This document shows positions 9,280 through 17,320 of a stretch of DNA of 40,674 bases, in pieces (position 1 is the stretch's first letter; each line of letters starts with the position of its first letter). The notes below the pieces were generated by a model. It did no database searches and had not been told where the DNA came from. It worked only from the letters and a program-made list of their open reading frames with translations. A program made the position numbers and the translations under genes. The stretch is from Alphaproteobacteria bacterium (lineage in GTDB: Bacteria > Pseudomonadota > Alphaproteobacteria > SHVR01): positions 1 through 40,674 of the forward strand of contig SHVR01000021.1 in assembly GCA_009694185.1 (NCBI GenBank). The letters are read 5' to 3'.

Positions 9280-10476
9280 TCAGTCGGCCGGCCGCATGGC
9301 GCGGGCGTCGGCCTCGCTCGGCAGATAGGTTGTTCCGTCGCCGAAGCGCCAATCGATCATGCGCGGCATGCCATCCTTGACCGTCAGCCGGCCGACATAG
9401 GTGCCCATGGTGGTCTGGTGGTCGGCCGCGCGCATGGTGATGGGGCCGATGGGGGTCTCCATCTTGAGGCCGCGGAGGGCTGTGATCACTTTCTCGGTCT
9501 CGGTCGAATTGGCCGCCGCGATCGCCTGGGCGATCATCTTGAAGGTGACATAGCCGACCATGGAGCCGAGCCTCGGATAGTCGTTGAACTTGGCTTCATA
9601 GGCCTTACGGAAAGTGCCGTGAGCCGGCGTGTCGAGGGCGTACCAGGGATAGCCGGTGACGATCCAGCGCTCCGGCGCCTGGTCCTTCAGGGGGTCGATC
9701 CATTCCGGCTCGCCACCCAGGATGCTCACCACCTCGCGCCCCTTAAAGAGGTCGCGCAATTTGCCCTCGAGGACGAACTTGGTGAGGTCGGCGCCGAAGG
9801 TCACATTGAAGATCGCCTCGGGCGCCGCCAGTTCGAGCGCCTGGACCGTGGCGCCCGCGTCGATCTTGCCGAGCGCCGGCCACTGCTCCGCCACGAACGC
9901 CACGTCCGGGCGCCGCTTTTGCAGCAGCTCGCGGAAGGCCGCCACCGCCGACTTGCCATACTCATAGTTGGGCGCCACCGTCACCCAGCGCTTGGCCGGC
10001 AGCTTGGCCGCTTCCTCGGCCAGCATGGCGGCCTGGACATAGGTGCCGGGCCTGAGGCGAAACGTGTAGCGATTGCCCTGCGACCAGGCGATGGTGTCGG
10101 TCAAGGGCTCGGCCGCGATGAAGATGACCTTGTGCTGCTTGGCGAAGTCCGAGACGGCGAGACCCACATGCGACAGAAGCGTGCCGGCCAGAAGCACCAC
10201 CCGCTCCTTGGCGACCAATTCATTCGCAACCGTGATTGCGTCCGCGGGTTTGCCGCCATCGTCGCGCGAGATCACTTCCAATTGACGGCCGAGCACGCCA
10301 CCCGCCCGGTTGATCTCCTCGACCGCGAGCTGCCAACCGTTGCGGTAGGGAATGGTGAAGGCGGCGAAACTCGTATAGCTGTTGAACTCGCCGATGCGAA
10401 TCGGCTCCGCCGCCCGCGCCCCGCCGCCAGTGGCAAGCCAGGCCGCCAGAACCCCGATCCATGCCCATCCCGCCAT
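9280..10476 (-). CDS. Periplasmic ABC transporter substrate-binding protein (LivK/PBP type 1)
   Basis: A 398-residue periplasmic binding protein of the branched-chain amino acid/amide family. The signal peptide (AWIGVLAAWLA) ends at ARA before AEPIRIGEFN, the usual start of the mature fold. Family features include GWQLAVEEINRAGGVLG, ISRDDGGKP and GNRYTFRLRPG. The frame is open 23 codons upstream, but the signal peptide starts at the ATG at 10476, which has an AGAGGG-type ribosome site. It heads the three-gene importer operon. Members of this family bind amino acids, urea, amides or aromatic acids, and the ligand here cannot be told from sequence alone. Confidence 0.92.
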   Translation of the reverse strand: MAGWAWIGVLAAWLATGGGARAAEPIRIGEFNSYTSFAAFTIPYRNGWQLAVEEINRAGGVLGRQLEVISRDDGGKPADAITVANELVAKERVVLLAGTLLSHVGLAVSDFAKQHKVIFIAAEPLTDTIAWSQGNRYTFRLRPGTYVQAAMLAEEAAKLPAKRWVTVAPNYEYGKSAVAAFRELLQKRRPDVAFVAEQWPALGKIDAGATVQALELAAPEAIFNVTFGADLTKFVLEGKLRDLFKGREVVSILGGEPEWIDPLKDQAPERWIVTGYPWYALDTPAHGTFRKAYEAKFNDYPRLGSMVGYVTFKMIAQAIAAANSTETEKVITALRGLKMETPIGPITMRAADHQTTMGTYVGRLTVKDGMPRMIDWRFGDGTTYLPSEADARAMRPAD

Positions 10477-10570
10477 CGTCTCGCCCTCTCGTTGCGTGGC
10501 CCCGCTCGCGGCCCCGGCGACCGCCCTTATAGTCTTTATGAGCACAAGGGCGGGCGCAAGGCTATTCGGC

Positions 10571-13500
10571 CTACCGCGCGCCGATCTGTCGCAGGCAGCG
10601 GTCGATCCAGAGCGCCGTCAGCTTCTCTTGCGTGCCGTTCTGGGCGAGGCGTTGGGCGAGCACGGTGAAATCCACCCGGTCGAGCGCCTGGTCCTGATTG
10701 AAGCAGGAATAGACGATCCGCTCCTCGCCGGTCGCGGGATCGCGATGCAGTTGCAGGCACTGGGCGCAGACTTCCTTCATCATGCATTGCATCGGCGAAT
10801 TGATCGAGCCGATGGCGACATGGCCGGGCTTGAGATATGCGGCGAGCACGCCATGGCGCGCCTTGGCGACGGCCGCCATCATGCGGTCCGAGCCGATGGC
10901 TAAGAGATGGTCCACCTCGCCGAACGGGACGGGGGCGGGGCCAAGCGCGCCGGTGGCGTAGGCCGCCATGGCGTCGACGATGTTGCCGACAAACGCCAGG
11001 TCTTGAGGGCGACCCGGCGTGAAGCCCGGCCGCGTGTCCGAGCACCAGACGATGAGATCGGCCGCGGCCTCGATGTTCCGCACCTTGAAGCGGTCGGCCG
11101 CCTGCTTGTAGCCCGCGAAATAGATCACCCGGCAACCCGCCTCGCGCATGGCGCGGCCGATCGAGAACAGCACCGCGTTGCCGAGGCCGCCACCCGCCAG
11201 CAGCACGGTCTGGCCCGCCGGTATTTCGCTGGGACTCCCGGTCGGCCCCATCAGGACCACGGGCTCGCCCGGCTCGAGGAGCGCCGTCAGGTCGGATGAG
11301 CCGCCCATCTCAAGCACGATCAGCGAGACCAGGCCGCGCTCGGCATCGACCCAGGCGCCGGTCATGGCGAGGCCTTCCATGGCGAGGAGCGTGCCACCCA
11401 CCCGCCTGGCCCGCGCCTCGTAATTCTGTAGCCGGAAGAACTGGCCGGGCTTGAAGGCGCGGGCGGCTGCGGGTGCCCGCAGCACGACCTCGACGATGGT
11501 TGGGGTCAGCCTCTCGACCCGGTCGACGAAGGCGCGGAAATCGCCGTTCATGCGCGCCATGAGTTCGCGGGCGCTCGCCCGCGCGTGGTACCGGGCCAAG
11601 AGGCGGCTCACCACCGGATAGCCCTGTTTGGCGCCGGCCATGGCCTTGACCACATTGCCGGCATAGGTCGGATGCAGGTCGCCGAAGAAGCTGATCGCCC
11701 GGCCGTCCGCCTCGATCGACATGAGCACATGCGAGGTCTTGGGCTTGACGATGCGCTCGGGCGTCACCGGCAGGCCCGCCTCGTCAACCGCCTGGAAATA
11801 GCGCCCATCGAGCTTGAGACTTCCGTCCTCGCGGGCCAGCACGGTGTTGGGTTGGGTCCCGGCGGCGACCAGCACCGTGCGTGCCGGCAATGTCACCAGA
11901 TCGCCTTCCGCGCCCGCTTCATTCGAGAGTGTACGCCGGAGCGTCAGTCCCTGGGCACGACCAAAGGCATCCACCTCGACCGCGACCGGGGCCAGGCACT
12001 CGGCGAAGCGGATGCCTTCTTCGAGCGCCTTCGCCACCTCTTCGTGATTGAGGGTGTAGCTCGGCGAGTCGATCAGCCGGCGGCGATAGGCAAGCATCGC
12101 GCCGCCCCAGCTATCGAGGAGGGCGCGCAAGGCGGGCGGGCGGCCCGCGCTCGTGGCACGCGCGCGTTCGGCGCGGATGGCCTTGGCATGGGCGATGAAT
12201 TCGTCGGCCGCTTCGGCTTCGGCCGGCGACCAGCTCGCTCTCACTCGAGCCGCGCCGCGCTCGGCCGCGAGCTTCTCATAGCGCTCGAGGAATTTCTCGA
12301 CCTGCACCGGATAATAGGCGAGTGCCTCGGTCGCGGTGTCGATGCCGGTCAGGCCGCCGCCGATCACGACGACCGGCAGGCGCACCTGGAGATTGGCGAC
12401 GGACTCCCGCTTCGCCGCGCCCGTGAGCTGGAGCGCCATCAGGAAGTCCGATGCCATGCGTACGCCCGGTGCCAGGCGGTTCGCCATGGCGACTTCGGTC
12501 GGCCGGCCGGCGCCGTTGCAGAGCGCCACATGGTCGAAGCCCATGGCAAAGCTTTCGGCGATCGTGAGCGTGCCGCCGAAGCGCACGCCGCCCAGCATGA
12601 TGAAGTGCCGGCGGCGCTCGAGGAGCAGGCGGACGAGCTTCAGGAAGTTCTTGTTCCAGCGCGCGGTGATGCCGTATTCGGCGACACCACCGAAGCCCGC
12701 CATCACCCGGTCGTCCATGGATTCGTAGAGCGCTTCCACGTCGCGAACGGGCTCGAAGGCGACATGGCCGCCATCGGCCGCGACACCCGAGACCCGCTCA
12801 GGCAAGGGCTCGATCTTGAGGCCGTCGATGGCGACGACCGCATGCCCGTCATTCATCAGATGGTGCGCGAGCGTGAAGCCCGCCGGCCCGAGGCCCACCA
12901 CGAGCACGCTTCTGCCGGTGGGTGCGAGCGGCAGCGGTCGGCGAACGTTGAGCGGGTTCCAGCGCGTCAGCAGGCCGTAGATCTCGAAGCCCCAGGGGAG
13001 CTCGAGCACGTCCTTCAGGATGCGCGTCTCGGCTTGCGGGATGTCGACCGGGTCTTGGCGTTGATAGATGCAGGCCTTCATGCAGTCATTGCAGATGCGA
13101 TGGCCGGTCGCCGCCACCATGGGATTGTCGACGATGATGATGGCAAGTGCCCCGATGCTGTGGCCGTCGCCCTTGGCCACATGCACCTCCGAGATTTTCT
13201 GGTCGAGCGGACACCCGGCGAGGACGACGCCGAAGGGCGACTTCTGGAAGCCGCCGGCCTTGCGGTCGACGAGGCCGCGGGCGCAGGAATCCTTGCCCTG
13301 ATTGTGGCAGAAGATGCAGTAGGTCACCTGGTCGAGAGCGCCCACCAGATCGGTGCCCGGGTCGGTCAGGGCGAAACCTTCGCGGTGGCGGGCCTTGTCG
13401 GGGCCAAGGCCGAGGCAGGCGACGCCGGCCACGGTCTGGGCTTCGACCGGCACCAGCGCCAGCGGCTCGACTTTGTGCGGCTGCTTGAAGAGGACACCCG

Positions 13501-14056
13501 GCCGGTGCTTTCGCTTTCCGGCGGACGCGTGGAGCGCCCAGGCGGCATAGCGTTCCGCCAAGTCGAGGGCGGGGCCGTTGGCGGCCTCGTCGTCGAGCCA
13601 GGCCACGACGGATATGGCGAAACGCAGTTCTTCCAAGGGGCCGCCGAGCAGTGGCACGAGCGCGGCCTCGATCGCCTCGCCATCGAAGCCCGCCGCCGTC
13701 TCGGGCTTGTGGGCACGGGCGGCGCGGCGCTGCACGAAGAGGCGCTTGCAGCGATAGAGCGGGGCCAATGTTTGATGGCGTGCCGCCAGTGCCGCCGCTT
13801 CGGCCTCGATCCGGAACAGGCCAGCGATGAAGTCCTCGACATGGGGCGCGAGGGCAATCAGCAGGGCCGACTCGTCCTTGAGGGCGAGCACCTCCGGTGC
13901 GCGGCGGGCGGCCACCAGGGCGAGGCCCAGCGCCGGGTCGACGCCCGCGACATGGGCCAGGAATTCGCCGTCGAGGCGCGCCAACCCGGCCGGTTCATAA
14001 AGATCGCCGATGGTGACGCCCAGCCGCCAAATCGCTTGATCCATATAGACACTCAT
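10571..14056 (-). CDS. Large iron-sulfur flavoprotein: GltD-like core fused to PyrK/FNR-like reductase
   Basis: A 1161-residue cytoplasmic redox protein. Residues 1 to about 230 are an uncharacterised helical region. Two Cys clusters follow, CIFCHNQGKDSC near 245 and CNDCMKAC near 322, suggesting Fe-S clusters as in GltD-type subunits. A first dinucleotide fold (VVGLGPAGFTLA, about 390) and a second (VIGGGLTGIDTA, about 567) mark a pyridine nucleotide-disulfide oxidoreductase-like core. From about 840 on there is a ferredoxin-reductase/PyrK-like module (FKPGQFFRLQNY, then LLAGGGLGNAVL), ending in a PyrK-like Cys motif (C-x5-C-x2-C, later C). The substrate is unknown; electron transfer or bifurcation between NAD(P)H and a partner is plausible. 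The ATG at 14056 diverges from ctaA with 92 bases between. Confidence 0.8.
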   Translation of the reverse strand: MSVYMDQAIWRLGVTIGDLYEPAGLARLDGEFLAHVAGVDPALGLALVAARRAPEVLALKDESALLIALAPHVEDFIAGLFRIEAEAAALAARHQTLAPLYRCKRLFVQRRAARAHKPETAAGFDGEAIEAALVPLLGGPLEELRFAISVVAWLDDEAANGPALDLAERYAAWALHASAGKRKHRPGVLFKQPHKVEPLALVPVEAQTVAGVACLGLGPDKARHREGFALTDPGTDLVGALDQVTYCIFCHNQGKDSCARGLVDRKAGGFQKSPFGVVLAGCPLDQKISEVHVAKGDGHSIGALAIIIVDNPMVAATGHRICNDCMKACIYQRQDPVDIPQAETRILKDVLELPWGFEIYGLLTRWNPLNVRRPLPLAPTGRSVLVVGLGPAGFTLAHHLMNDGHAVVAIDGLKIEPLPERVSGVAADGGHVAFEPVRDVEALYESMDDRVMAGFGGVAEYGITARWNKNFLKLVRLLLERRRHFIMLGGVRFGGTLTIAESFAMGFDHVALCNGAGRPTEVAMANRLAPGVRMASDFLMALQLTGAAKRESVANLQVRLPVVVIGGGLTGIDTATEALAYYPVQVEKFLERYEKLAAERGAARVRASWSPAEAEAADEFIAHAKAIRAERARATSAGRPPALRALLDSWGGAMLAYRRRLIDSPSYTLNHEEVAKALEEGIRFAECLAPVAVEVDAFGRAQGLTLRRTLSNEAGAEGDLVTLPARTVLVAAGTQPNTVLAREDGSLKLDGRYFQAVDEAGLPVTPERIVKPKTSHVLMSIEADGRAISFFGDLHPTYAGNVVKAMAGAKQGYPVVSRLLARYHARASARELMARMNGDFRAFVDRVERLTPTIVEVVLRAPAAARAFKPGQFFRLQNYEARARRVGGTLLAMEGLAMTGAWVDAERGLVSLIVLEMGGSSDLTALLEPGEPVVLMGPTGSPSEIPAGQTVLLAGGGLGNAVLFSIGRAMREAGCRVIYFAGYKQAADRFKVRNIEAAADLIVWCSDTRPGFTPGRPQDLAFVGNIVDAMAAYATGALGPAPVPFGEVDHLLAIGSDRMMAAVAKARHGVLAAYLKPGHVAIGSINSPMQCMMKEVCAQCLQLHRDPATGEERIVYSCFNQDQALDRVDFTVLAQRLAQNGTQEKLTALWIDRCLRQIGAR

Positions 14057-14148
14057 TGCCCCGGGACGCTGGGCCCGGTGGAGTGAATAGGCTATGCACC
14101 CGCCAAATCAACCCTCTTGATGCAATCCCGCATCTTCCCTGCTATGCG

Positions 14149-15240
14149 ATGCGCATGATGGCCGCGGCCGTATTATTGCCCAAACATCGTCGCCGCTGGA
14201 TCGGGGTCTGGCTGTGGGCGAGCCTCGCCTTGATCTTCGCCATGGTGGCGATCGGCGGCATCACGCGACTTACGGAATCCGGGCTCTCGATTACCGAATG
14301 GCGACCGCTCATCGGCGCGTTCCCACCCCTCTCGGACGCGGACTGGCAGAGGCTGTTCGAACTGTATCGCCAGAGCCCCGAATTCCAGCAGAAGAACTTC
14401 ACCATGGACCTCACCCGGTTCAAGACGATCTTCTGGTGGGAATATGCCCACCGGCTCTGGGGCCGGGTCATCGGCATCGTCTATTTTGTGCCGTTCGTGG
14501 GCTTCTGGTGGCGCGGCTGGTTCGGGCCGGCCTTGGCGCGCCGCCTTCTGGTGGTCTTCTGCCTGGGTGGCCTGCAAGGGGCGGTCGGTTGGTGGATGGT
14601 GGCGAGCGGCCTGGTCGATCGCCCGGAGGTCAGCGCCTATCGCCTGGCCCTCCATCTTGCCCTCGCCTTCCTGATCGCGGCCCTCATCCTTTGGACCCTG
14701 CTCGATCTTGCCGAGGCGCCGCGTAACTCCCTCTCCCCCACGGGGGAGAGGGTCGGGGTGAGGGGTATTTCCAACCATGCTGAAACCGCGCCTGGCCGCC
14801 GCCTTGCCTGGCTGACGCTTGCCCTGGTCTCGGCGACCGTGGTCGCGGGCGCCCTGGTTGCGGGCAATGACGCGGGCCTCGTCTACAACAGCTTCCCGCT
14901 GATGGACGGGTATCTGCTGCCACCCGACTATCTCAGGCCCGACATCGAGCCGGCCTGGCGGAACTTGTTCGAGAGCCATGCCGCCGTGCAACTGCATCAC
15001 CGGGTGCTCGCCCTCGCCAGCCTCGCCGTGATCCTCTGGTTCTGGTGGGCGCACCGCCGGCACCCGGGCATGGCGCTACCGGCGGCGCTCCTCGCCACCA
15101 TGGCGCTGGCCCAGGTGGCGCTCGGGATCGCCACCCTCTTGGCCGCGGTGCCGATCGCGCTCGGCGTGTTGCACCAAGCCGGCGCGTTCGGGCTTTTCCT
15201 GGCGGTGGTGTGGACGGCGCACGCCACTCAGTGGGAATAA
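14149..15240 (+). CDS. ctaA: Heme A synthase, COX15/CtaA family
   Basis: This inner-membrane enzyme converts heme O to heme A for cytochrome aa3 oxidase. The 363-residue product has about eight membrane helices. The conserved His motifs are present: YAHRLWGRVIG, LALHLALAF, LHHRVLALA and LHQAGAF. GAL-VAGNDAG and YNSFPLMDG are family signatures. I start at the ATG at 14149 (MRMM), but Met codons at 14155 and 14158 are equally possible and no ribosome site is clear. The loop after the fourth helix holds an extra NSLSPTGERVGVRG segment encoded by a palindromic repeat (14729-14752 core). It stays in frame and sits outside the His-bearing helices, so the enzyme is probably functional. Its 3' end overlaps the SDR gene by 13 bases. 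Confidence 0.95.
   Translation: MRMMAAAVLLPKHRRRWIGVWLWASLALIFAMVAIGGITRLTESGLSITEWRPLIGAFPPLSDADWQRLFELYRQSPEFQQKNFTMDLTRFKTIFWWEYAHRLWGRVIGIVYFVPFVGFWWRGWFGPALARRLLVVFCLGGLQGAVGWWMVASGLVDRPEVSAYRLALHLALAFLIAALILWTLLDLAEAPRNSLSPTGERVGVRGISNHAETAPGRRLAWLTLALVSATVVAGALVAGNDAGLVYNSFPLMDGYLLPPDYLRPDIEPAWRNLFESHAAVQLHHRVLALASLAVILWFWWAHRRHPGMALPAALLATMALAQVALGIATLLAAVPIALGVLHQAGAFGLFLAVVWTAHATQWE
14729..14752. repeat. Dispersed palindromic repeat inserted in ctaA coding sequence
   Basis: CCCTCTCCCCC and its exact complement form an 11-bp perfect stem (14729-14739 with 14742-14752) with a 2-base loop, followed by TCGGGGTGAGGGG. This resembles a palindromic element common in proteobacterial intergenic DNA. 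Here it lies inside heme A synthase, adding roughly 15-20 residues in frame to an inter-helix loop. No second copy was noticed in the window. Confidence 0.8.
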
Positions 15241-15986
15241 TGCCGCACGCCGCCATCCACATGAATGACCTGGCCGGTGATGTAGCGCGCCTTGGGCGAG
15301 CAGAGGAACGCCACCAGCACGGCCAGGTCTTCGGGCTCGCCCACATAGCCGGCCGGGCAAAAATTCTCGGCCCAGGCGCGCTGTATTTCCTCGGTTGGCA
15401 TGATGCGCTGGTCGATCTGTTCGGAATGGATGCGGCCTGGCGGGATCGAGTTCACGGTGATGCCGTCCCGGGCCACGAGGCGCGAGAGCGCCTTGGCCCA
15501 GATATGCACGGCGCCGTTGGGCGGCATGGCGGCGTTCAGGATCAGCGGCTCGTCGGTGCCGGTCACGTTGACGATGCGCCCGAAACGCTGGGCCTGCATG
15601 CCCGGCACGAAGGCGTGCGCCATGCGCCGACCGGCCTCATAATTGAGCAGCATCGACTCGGCCCATTCCGCCTCGCTGCCGAGCCCGGTGAGCGGGCGCG
15701 ACGCGCCCGCATTGTTGATTAGAATGTCGAGGCGCCCGAATCGGTCCATGACCTTGGCGCGCGTGCGCTCGGCCGCGCCCGGCTGGGTGATGTCTTCCGC
15801 CACCACCAGCGGCCGCTCATGGCCGCCGCCGGCAATCTCGTCGGCGAGCGCCTCCAGGAGCGGGATGCGGCGCGCCAGAATCGCCAGACGGCAGCCCTCC
15901 TGGGCGAGCAGTTTGGCGATGCTGTGGCCGAGGCCGACGCTGGCCCCCGTGACGAGCGCCACCTTGCCGGTCAATTGCAGGTCCAT
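15228..15986 (-). CDS. SDR family protein with His at the catalytic Tyr position
   Basis: A 252-residue short-chain dehydrogenase/reductase-fold protein. The cofactor motif TGASVGLG (13-20), NNAG (91-94), the structural Asn in LLNYEA (115) and C-terminal IHVDGG are all standard. The active site is not. Where YxxxK is expected, the protein has H161-I-W-A-K165, and the usual catalytic Ser region reads NVTGT, with Thr in place of Ser. It could be a reductase using another acid, or a non-catalytic or binding SDR. The ATG at 15986 is preceded by AGGAGG 6 bases upstream, itself part of a triple 11-bp repeat. It overlaps ctaA tail to tail and diverges from the DUF169 gene. Confidence 0.88.
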   Translation of the reverse strand: MDLQLTGKVALVTGASVGLGHSIAKLLAQEGCRLAILARRIPLLEALADEIAGGGHERPLVVAEDITQPGAAERTRAKVMDRFGRLDILINNAGASRPLTGLGSEAEWAESMLLNYEAGRRMAHAFVPGMQAQRFGRIVNVTGTDEPLILNAAMPPNGAVHIWAKALSRLVARDGITVNSIPPGRIHSEQIDQRIMPTEEIQRAWAENFCPAGYVGEPEDLAVLVAFLCSPKARYITGQVIHVDGGVRHYSH

Positions 15987-15992
15987 GACATG

Positions 15993-16025
15993 CCTCCTGT
16001 TGGCCTCCTGTTGGCCTCCTGTTGG
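15993..16025. repeat. Three perfect 11-bp tandem repeats carrying Shine-Dalgarno sequences
   Basis: CCTCCTGTTGG occurs three times back to back at 15993-16003, 16004-16014 and 16015-16025. On the minus strand each copy reads CCAACAGGAGG, giving three consecutive AGGAGG sites upstream of the SDR start. Only the nearest has correct spacing (6 bases). Copy number may vary by slippage. Confidence 0.9.
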
Positions 16026-16097
16026 GTCGTCTTAGGGCGATCCATAAACTGCTAAACTTGTTTCCGAAACCGTAAAGCGAATCGGAGGATCACCGCC

Positions 16098-16871
16098 ATG
16101 ACCACGGACTGGACGAAACTCGTCGCCGATCTGGAACGCCTGTTGCGGCTGCGCACGGTGCCGTTCGGCATGAAGCTCTTCGAGCGGCGGGAGGACATGG
16201 AGGCGATTCCGCGCATTCGCCGGCCCGCGGCGATCCATGCCCTCGATCAGGTGGTGGGCCAGGCCGCCAGGCTCGGCTGGACCATCGGCATCACCGCCGA
16301 GAATCTGGTCGGCGCCCAATGCCGGGCGGTCGTTGGCCTCGGCGACGCCAAGGACGAGAAATGGCAATCGGGGCAGCATATGGTGGGGGTCTGGTTCAAG
16401 ACGCCGGAGGATGCCCGCGCCCATCAGGCGGCGATGCACTGCGTACCCGACGGCAAGTACCAGGCGCTCGCCCTCTCGCCGCTCGCCAGCGGGCGGCTCG
16501 ATCCGCCGGATATCGCCCTCTTCTACGCCACGCCCGGCGCCATGATGTATTTCATCAACGGCCTGCAATGGTCGGGCTACAAGAAGTTCGATTGGGGCGT
16601 GGTAGGCGAGTCGGCTTGCGCCGATTCATGGGGCCGCGCCCTCAAGACCGACCAGGCCAGCCTGTCGATCCCGTGCTTTGCCGAACGGCGCTATGGCGGC
16701 GTGCTCGACGACGAGATGCTGATGGCGCTGCCGCCCGGCCAGCTTTATGCGGCGATCGCGGGAATGGAAGCCCTATCCAAGAACGGCTTCCGCTATCCCT
16801 TCCCGCAATATGGCATCCAACAGGACGTCCGCGCCGGCATGGGCGTGAGCTATCCGGATCAGCGGCCGTAG
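16098..16871 (+). CDS. DUF169 family protein
   Basis: A 257-residue protein of the DUF169 family (PF02596, COG2043), whose biochemical role is not established. Recognisable features are the N-terminal helix LERLLRLRTVPFGMKLFE, the Cys-containing LVGAQCRAVVGLG, the pattern ATPGAMMYFINGLQW, and the later ESACADSW and SIPCFAERRYGG segments with conserved Cys. No signal peptide or membrane helix is seen, so it is probably cytoplasmic. GGAGG lies 9 bases before the ATG. It is divergent from the SDR gene across about 110 bases that include the 11-bp repeats. Nothing next to it clarifies its function. Confidence 0.85.
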   Translation: MTTDWTKLVADLERLLRLRTVPFGMKLFERREDMEAIPRIRRPAAIHALDQVVGQAARLGWTIGITAENLVGAQCRAVVGLGDAKDEKWQSGQHMVGVWFKTPEDARAHQAAMHCVPDGKYQALALSPLASGRLDPPDIALFYATPGAMMYFINGLQWSGYKKFDWGVVGESACADSWGRALKTDQASLSIPCFAERRYGGVLDDEMLMALPPGQLYAAIAGMEALSKNGFRYPFPQYGIQQDVRAGMGVSYPDQRP

Positions 16872-16949
16872 GGGCAGGGACGAGGTCTTGGTCGTTGTCG
16901 CGCGCCCCGTCGGCAAAGGCAATGACCGACAGGGCCGCGAATCACGACA

Positions 16950-17147
16950 TTAGGCCTGGGTCGACTTCTTCTTCTTTCCAGCGGTCTTCTTCTTCTTCTT
17001 CTTAGGCTGTTCGGCGGCCGCCGTTTGGGCGAGCGCCGAGACCTCGGTGCCGCTGGGCGCGAACACCCGGGCGGCCGCTTCCTGGGCGGGCGCGAGACTG
17101 ACGAGGCCGAACGCGAGGGCAATGACGAGGAGCGCGAGGCGACTCAT
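16950..17147 (-). CDS. Small exported Lys-rich protein
   Basis: A 65-residue product with a clean signal peptide (LALLVIALAFGLVSLAPAQ, ending near AAA) and a short mature part. The C-terminal third is almost all Lys and small residues (KKKKKK and KKKK blocks). AAGGAT precedes the ATG. The mature chain would be strongly basic and probably periplasmic. Alphaproteobacterial genomes often carry such tiny exported basic proteins without known function, and I do not recognise a family. The signal peptide and ribosome site make it a likely real gene despite its size. Confidence 0.65.
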   Translation of the reverse strand: MSRLALLVIALAFGLVSLAPAQEAAARVFAPSGTEVSALAQTAAAEQPKKKKKKTAGKKKKSTQA

Positions 17148-17320
17148 GGTGGCTGATCCTTAAACTGGACGTGTACGCAATTAATTGTGATTGAGCGCGC
17201 GCCGGCTCGCAAGGCGATACTTGAAAAGCCCCAATTTCGCGGCTGTTTTGGTGGCTCCGGCAATGCGATTGGCCGCGCCGATCGCGGCAAGTGCCGCGAC
17301 TCGGGCCGGCACCGGCTGGC

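Noticed and set aside
11585..14086. 833-codon open frame opposite the large flavoprotein
   Set aside because: The minus-strand product has clear cofactor and Cys motifs; this one is a GC-rich antisense shadow.
14729..14752. The ctaA palindrome as a terminator
   Set aside because: It lies inside the coding frame with no T-run, and translation continues through conserved COX15 motifs.
17148..17320. A further small gene between the Lys-rich protein and the lipoprotein
   Set aside because: Short frames exist on the plus strand, but none has a ribosome site or a plausible product.
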